A stretch of DNA of 9,168 nucleotides from Dehalococcoidia bacterium (GTDB lineage Bacteria; Chloroflexota; Dehalococcoidia; GIF9; UBA5629), in the NCBI GenBank assembly GCA_007280145.1, contig QYPU01000100.1:1-9168 (forward strand). Direction: 5' to 3'. Of this stretch, positions 7,079-9,168 are shown in pieces. Each line of letters opens with the position of its first letter. The stretch's first letter is position 1. The translations under genes and the position numbers were made by a program. The notes under the pieces were generated by a model that made no database searches, was not told the origin of the DNA, and worked only from the letters and a program-made list of their open reading frames with translations.

Positions 7079-7217
7079 ACTTAATGTTTAAGGTCTTGGC
7101 AAGTCAAAAACTTACCATTGACCACTCGAACCACCTTGTCTGGCAATACATCCCCAATGCCATTCAGCCCCACCACACAAGGGCCGCCTGAATCCCGGAT
7201 GACTCTATAAAAAACGC
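7079..7217 (-). ncRNA. Structured 5' leader RNA upstream of the terminator, class unknown
   Basis: About 140 nt between the predicted transcription start (near 7217) and the terminator. A clear hairpin lies at 7098-7116: GGTAAGT pairs with ACTTGCC around a TTTTG loop, and an outer GGTC/GACC pairing (7120-7123 with 7092-7095) extends it. AAGGT (7133-7137) can alternatively pair with ACCTT (7090-7094), so mutually exclusive folds are possible. I see no match to the guanidine (ykkC) or T-box signatures. The stretch may instead, or also, be translated (see the 31-codon ORF). A regulatory role is inferred from position only. Confidence 0.4.
7081..7176 (-). CDS. Possible leader peptide of 31 residues (GTG start)
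   Basis: A frame within the leader RNA begins at GTG 7176, with AGGCGG 8 nt upstream, and ends at TAA 7081-7083, only two bases before the terminator stem. The translation (VVGLNGIGDVLPDK then VVRVVNGKFLTCQDLKH) looks like protein, and the frame is open further upstream to 7222 without an ATG. It could be a leader peptide whose translation affects the terminator, or the tail of a decayed gene. It is not rich in any one amino acid, so classic amino-acid attenuation is not obvious. A second overlapping ATG frame of 19 codons also exists. Weak call. Confidence 0.25.
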   Translation of the reverse strand: MVGLNGIGDVLPDKVVRVVNGKFLTCQDLKH

Positions 7218-7223
7218 AGCATC

Positions 7224-7252
7224 TTTATAGCACATTGTATATGCCTTGTCAA
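7224..7252 (-). promoter_or_regulatory. Sigma70-type promoter for the central operon
   Basis: On the minus strand TTGACA (7247-7252) and TATAAA (7224-7229) are separated by exactly 17 nt, close to the consensus. Transcription would start near 7217 and give a leader of roughly 210 nt before the GTPase ATG. The -35 box lies inside the first copy of a 23-bp tandem repeat, so the promoter may be partly built from a mobile-element end. Confidence 0.75.
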
Positions 7253-7299
7253 TACCCTTTGGGCTGTTTTGTCAAGACTCTTTGGGCTGTTTTTGTTAA
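7247..7299. repeat. 23-bp tandem repeat, about 2.3 copies
   Basis: The motif TGTCAA followed by CTTTGGGCTGTTTT recurs with a 23-bp period: CTTTGGGCTGTTTT at 7257-7270 and 7280-7293, and TGTCAA at 7247-7252 and 7270-7275, with a decayed third start (TGTTAA) at 7294-7299. It stops where the argH remnant begins. Short iterated motifs of this kind are found at the ends of some insertion sequences, but no transposase of matching type is present, so the assignment to a mobile-element end is inference. Confidence 0.7.
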
Positions 7300-7308
7300 A
7301 AAAATTTC

Positions 7309-7641
7309 AAAAGTGGCATCTTAGCTACCGATCTTGCTGATTATCTGGTGCGAAAAGAAGTACCTTTCCATCAGGCACACAGCACTGTAGGTAAGTTAGA
7401 CAACACCGTAGGTAAGTTAGTACAATATGCTATCAATAAAAGTAAGGGTTTTGAGGAGCTAAACCTGGACGAATGTCGTAGTTTCTCACCTCTTTTTGCA
7501 AAAGATGTGTATATTATCACGGCAGAGGTCTCAATCGTAGCTCGGAATGTCATTGGTGGCACTGCTCTGGAGCAGGTGGTAGCAGCTTTGGCGCAGGCCA
7601 GAAAGCTTATTGGAGTGGAGAATGAAAAGCAGGCGGATTAA
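7309..7641 (+). pseudogene. argH: 5'-truncated argininosuccinate lyase (C-terminal fragment)
   Basis: The fragment reads LATDLADYLVRKEVPFHQAH, then SFSPLFAKDVY and VARNVIGGTALEQV, which is the C-terminal part of argininosuccinate lyase (family ATDLADYLVRKGVPFREAH, SFSPLFEEDVY, VAARNSxGGTA). The full enzyme is about 460 residues; only the last 100 or so remain. A stop at 7297-7299 lies in frame just before the homology, and no start or ribosome binding site exists, so the substrate-binding and catalytic core is missing. A 21-bp duplication (7379-7399, 7400-7420) inserts seven extra residues in a conserved helix. The remnant ends at 7641, overlapping the start of rpe by 20 nt, which suggests an ancestral argH-rpe transcription unit. 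An intact argH elsewhere cannot be excluded. Confidence 0.85.
7379..7420 (+). repeat. 21-bp tandem duplication inside the argH remnant
   Basis: Two adjacent 21-bp copies (7379-7399 and 7400-7420) differ at two bases and encode STVGKLD/NTVGKLV-type repeats of seven residues. Normal ArgH has one copy (consensus like HxIVGKLVRYA), so this is an in-frame duplication within a decaying gene. Confidence 0.85.
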
Positions 7642-8299
7642 ACTAGCACCATCAATTCTTTCTGCCGACTTCAGTCGCCTTGGTGAGCAGGTTGCTGAGG
7701 TAACCAGAGCTGGGGCTGATTACATCCACGTTGATGTCATGGACGGACGCTTTGTGCCTAATATCACTATTGGTGCGCCGGTAGTGGCAGCTCTCCGCTC
7801 CTGGACTAACTTGCCCTTAGATGTGCACTTGATGATTGAGCGACCAGAGGCTCATATTTCGCGGTTTGCTGAGGCTGGAGCCAACATTATCACGGTTCAC
7901 GTTGAGGTCTGCCAGCATCTCCACCGTTTAGTTGAGACAATAAAAAGCTTAGGGGTCAAAGCAGGAGTGGCGTTGAATCCAGCTACCCCCCTCAGTTTGG
8001 TAGATGAGGTTCTTCCTCTACTCGACTTGGTGTTGATTATGACCGTCAATCCTGGTTTCGGCGGCCAAGACTTCATTGAAAGTATGGTGGACAAGATAGC
8101 TCGGCTGCGAAAGATGCTAGATGATAAGAGAATCAAGGCAGAGTTAGAGGTTGATGGTGGTATTACCACTGGTATAGCTCCGAAGGTAGTTCAAGCTGGA
8201 GCCGAGGTTCTAGTTACTGGAGCTGCGATTTTCAATTCTAAACAGGACGCTGGGGGAGCATTACGTGAGATGAGGAGAGCGCTTGATTTAGCAGGCTAG
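7622..8299 (+). CDS. rpe: Ribulose-phosphate 3-epimerase
   Basis: Interconverts D-ribulose 5-phosphate and D-xylulose 5-phosphate in the pentose phosphate pathway, in the cytoplasm. The 225-residue TIM barrel is complete: LAPSILSADFSRL (8-20), HVDVMDGRFVPN (36-47) and DVHLMIERP (67-75) carry the metal ligands H36, D38 and H69. D38 and the D178 of EVDGG (176-180) are the acid-base pair. MTVNPGFGGQDFI (140-152) closes over the phosphate, with VTGAAIF (198-204) as the second phosphate loop. I chose the ATG at 7622, which has a GGAGTGGAG stretch directly upstream and gives the normal N-terminus; a TTG at 7610 would add four residues. Its start lies inside the end of the argH remnant, and its stop overlaps the convergent rpmB gene by 12 nt. 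With argH truncated, its promoter is unclear. Confidence 0.95.
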   Translation: MKSRRIKLAPSILSADFSRLGEQVAEVTRAGADYIHVDVMDGRFVPNITIGAPVVAALRSWTNLPLDVHLMIERPEAHISRFAEAGANIITVHVEVCQHLHRLVETIKSLGVKAGVALNPATPLSLVDEVLPLLDLVLIMTVNPGFGGQDFIESMVDKIARLRKMLDDKRIKAELEVDGGITTGIAPKVVQAGAEVLVTGAAIFNSKQDAGGALREMRRALDLAG

Positions 8300-8476
8300 C
8301 TTCTGTTGAGTACGCAGGCATCGAGTGCACAGATTAAGCCGTTTTGGTGTACCATCAATAATAATCGTAGCTGGCTGGATATTAGGCAACCAGCTTCGCT
8401 TAGTATGCTGCTTTGAGTGGCTTACCTGATTACCGAAATGGATTGCTTTCCCGCAGAGGTCACATTTTCTGGCCAA
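8288..8476 (-). CDS. rpmB: 50S ribosomal protein L28 (zinc-ribbon form)
   Basis: A 62-residue basic protein of the large ribosomal subunit. MARKCDLCGKAIHFGNQVSH (1-20), SWLPNIQ (28-34) and RLNLCTRCLRT (46-56) match L28. Cysteines 5, 8, 50 and 53 form the CxxC...CxxC zinc-binding type. The start codon is TTG at 8474-8476, supported by AAGGAG 7 nt upstream and by the expected N-terminal MARKCD. It ends convergently with rpe, overlapping by 12 nt, and is divergent from the DAK2 kinase gene. Confidence 0.95.
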   Translation of the reverse strand: MARKCDLCGKAIHFGNQVSHSKQHTKRSWLPNIQPATIIIDGTPKRLNLCTRCLRTQQKLAC

Positions 8477-8516
8477 ATTGTCAACTCCTTTTCTACAGAT
8501 TAAACTTAAGTTAAGC

Positions 8517-8546
8517 TTGACAAGTGTAATAGAATAATACCATAAT
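8517..8546 (+). promoter_or_regulatory. Promoter for the DAK2/FakA gene
   Basis: TTGACA (8517-8522) and CATAAT (8541-8546) are 18 nt apart on the plus strand, and the start codon follows 26 nt later after an AAGGAG box. The 95-nt divergent region must also hold the rpmB promoter on the other strand, for which I see only weak matches. A 10-bp palindrome, AACTTAAGTT (8503-8512), lies between. Confidence 0.6.
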
Positions 8547-8571
8547 TCCCGAATTAAGCAAAGGAGCGAGA

Positions 8572-9168
8572 ATGAAACGAATTGTTTCCTGCAACGGTCA
8601 GGAATTCAAAGACATGATTGCTGCTGGCAGCAGTTGGCTGGAGAAAAGTGTTCCAGATATCAATGCCATAAATGTTTTTCCTGTGCCTGATGGAGATACC
8701 GGGAACAATATGTTTCTCACCATGCGCTCGACCATTGAAGAGGGTGACCGAGCTTCAGGCCATAGTGTCTCAGCAATAGCTAAAGCGATGGCACAAGGTG
8801 CTTTGATGGGTGCTCGGGGCAATTCAGGGGTCATTTTGTCTCAATTTTTCCGTGGCTTAGCTAAAGGATTTGATGGTAGAGAAACTATCACCGGGAGTGA
8901 TTGGGCAATAGCATTGGCTGAAGCATCAAGCGCTGCCTATAAGGGGTTATCCCACCCGGTAGAAGGAACTATGCTGACAGTGGTTAGGGATGCATCCACC
9001 GCGGCTAAAACAGCTGCTCAAGCTAATCCTGATGACTTGATTGGTGTAGCAGAAGCTGCGGTTGAGGCGGCTAAGGGCTCAGTAGCCAGAACTCCTCTTT
9101 TATTGCCTGTGTTACGCGAGGCCGGGGTAGTAGATGCTGGTGGGCAGGGTATATATGTGTTCTTGGAA
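8572..9168 (+). CDS. fakA: DAK2-domain fatty acid kinase FakA-like (3' end outside window)
   Basis: The first 199 codons of a DAK2 (YloV/FakA) protein, usually about 530-560 residues. The ATP-binding motifs of the dihydroxyacetone-kinase-like fold are intact: NVFPVPDGDTGNNM (34-47; its aspartates chelate Mg-ATP), GALMGARGNSGVILSQ (76-91), HPVEGTML (128-135) and TPLLLPVLREAGVVDAGGQG (174-193). In Firmicutes this protein, with a FakB partner, phosphorylates exogenous fatty acids for membrane lipid synthesis; the same role here is inferred. The ATG at 8572 has AAAGGAG five bases upstream and a TTGACA/CATAAT promoter. In many Firmicutes an asp23/yloU gene sits between rpmB and this gene; here it is missing and rpmB is divergent. 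Confidence 0.9.
   Translation, partial: MKRIVSCNGQEFKDMIAAGSSWLEKSVPDINAINVFPVPDGDTGNNMFLTMRSTIEEGDRASGHSVSAIAKAMAQGALMGARGNSGVILSQFFRGLAKGFDGRETITGSDWAIALAEASSAAYKGLSHPVEGTMLTVVRDASTAAKTAAQANPDDLIGVAEAAVEAAKGSVARTPLLLPVLREAGVVDAGGQGIYVFLE

Noticed and set aside
7120..7137. tRNA-like GGTTCGAG T-loop motif in the operon leader
   Set aside because: No acceptor stem, anticodon arm or D-arm can be built around it.
7079..7217. Known riboswitch (guanidine ykkC class, T-box) in the leader
   Set aside because: I could not find the conserved motifs of these classes, so the leader is reported only as unclassified.
7610..7621. TTG start for rpe at 7610
   Set aside because: The ATG four codons later has better context and gives the usual N-terminus.
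8503..8512. 10-bp palindrome AACTTAAGTT as an operator
   Set aside because: Short, AT-rich and single; it could be chance, and nothing ties it to a regulator.

Overview
The window is bacterial. Genes are compact, most have Shine-Dalgarno sequences of the GGAGG type, and there are sigma70-like promoters. The mix of a solute:sodium symporter, carbamate kinase and a COG2403 GTPase, with the rpe, rpmB and fakA-like genes close together, suggests an anaerobic or sediment-type lineage such as Chloroflexota/Dehalococcoidia or a Firmicutes-like relative. That taxonomy is inference; no ribosomal RNA or lineage-specific marker is present.

Left part (1-1517, minus strand): a HAD-IIA phosphatase resembling LHPP runs off the left edge. 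It is followed by a secreted lipoprotein of the chagasin-like I42 protease-inhibitor family, then by the decayed C-terminal tail of an IS3-type transposase (1336-1485).

Centre (1518-7252, minus strand): a probable operon. In transcription order it has a consensus promoter (TTGACA-17-TATAAA), a structured leader of about 170 nt ending in a strong intrinsic terminator, a COG2403 GTPase (cyclic 2,3-diphosphoglycerate synthetase-like), an unannotated 52-residue small ORF, a glycine amidinotransferase-like enzyme with its catalytic residues intact, a sodium:solute symporter, and carbamate kinase. The set points to uptake and use of arginine or another guanidino/ureido compound, with ATP recovered from carbamoyl phosphate. 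No carbamoyltransferase lies in the window, so the route is incomplete here. The terminator between promoter and first gene suggests attenuation control.

Junction (7247-7641): 23-bp tandem repeats, which also supply the -35 box of the operon promoter, abut a 5'-truncated argininosuccinate lyase (argH) carrying an internal 21-bp duplication. Together with the IS3 remnant at the other end, this suggests that the central block was placed here by rearrangement or insertion next to an older chromosomal segment.

Right part (7622-9168): ordinary chromosomal genes. rpe (plus) converges on and overlaps rpmB (minus, TTG start); a divergent promoter region follows, then the start of a FakA/DAK2 fatty-acid kinase gene that runs off the right edge.
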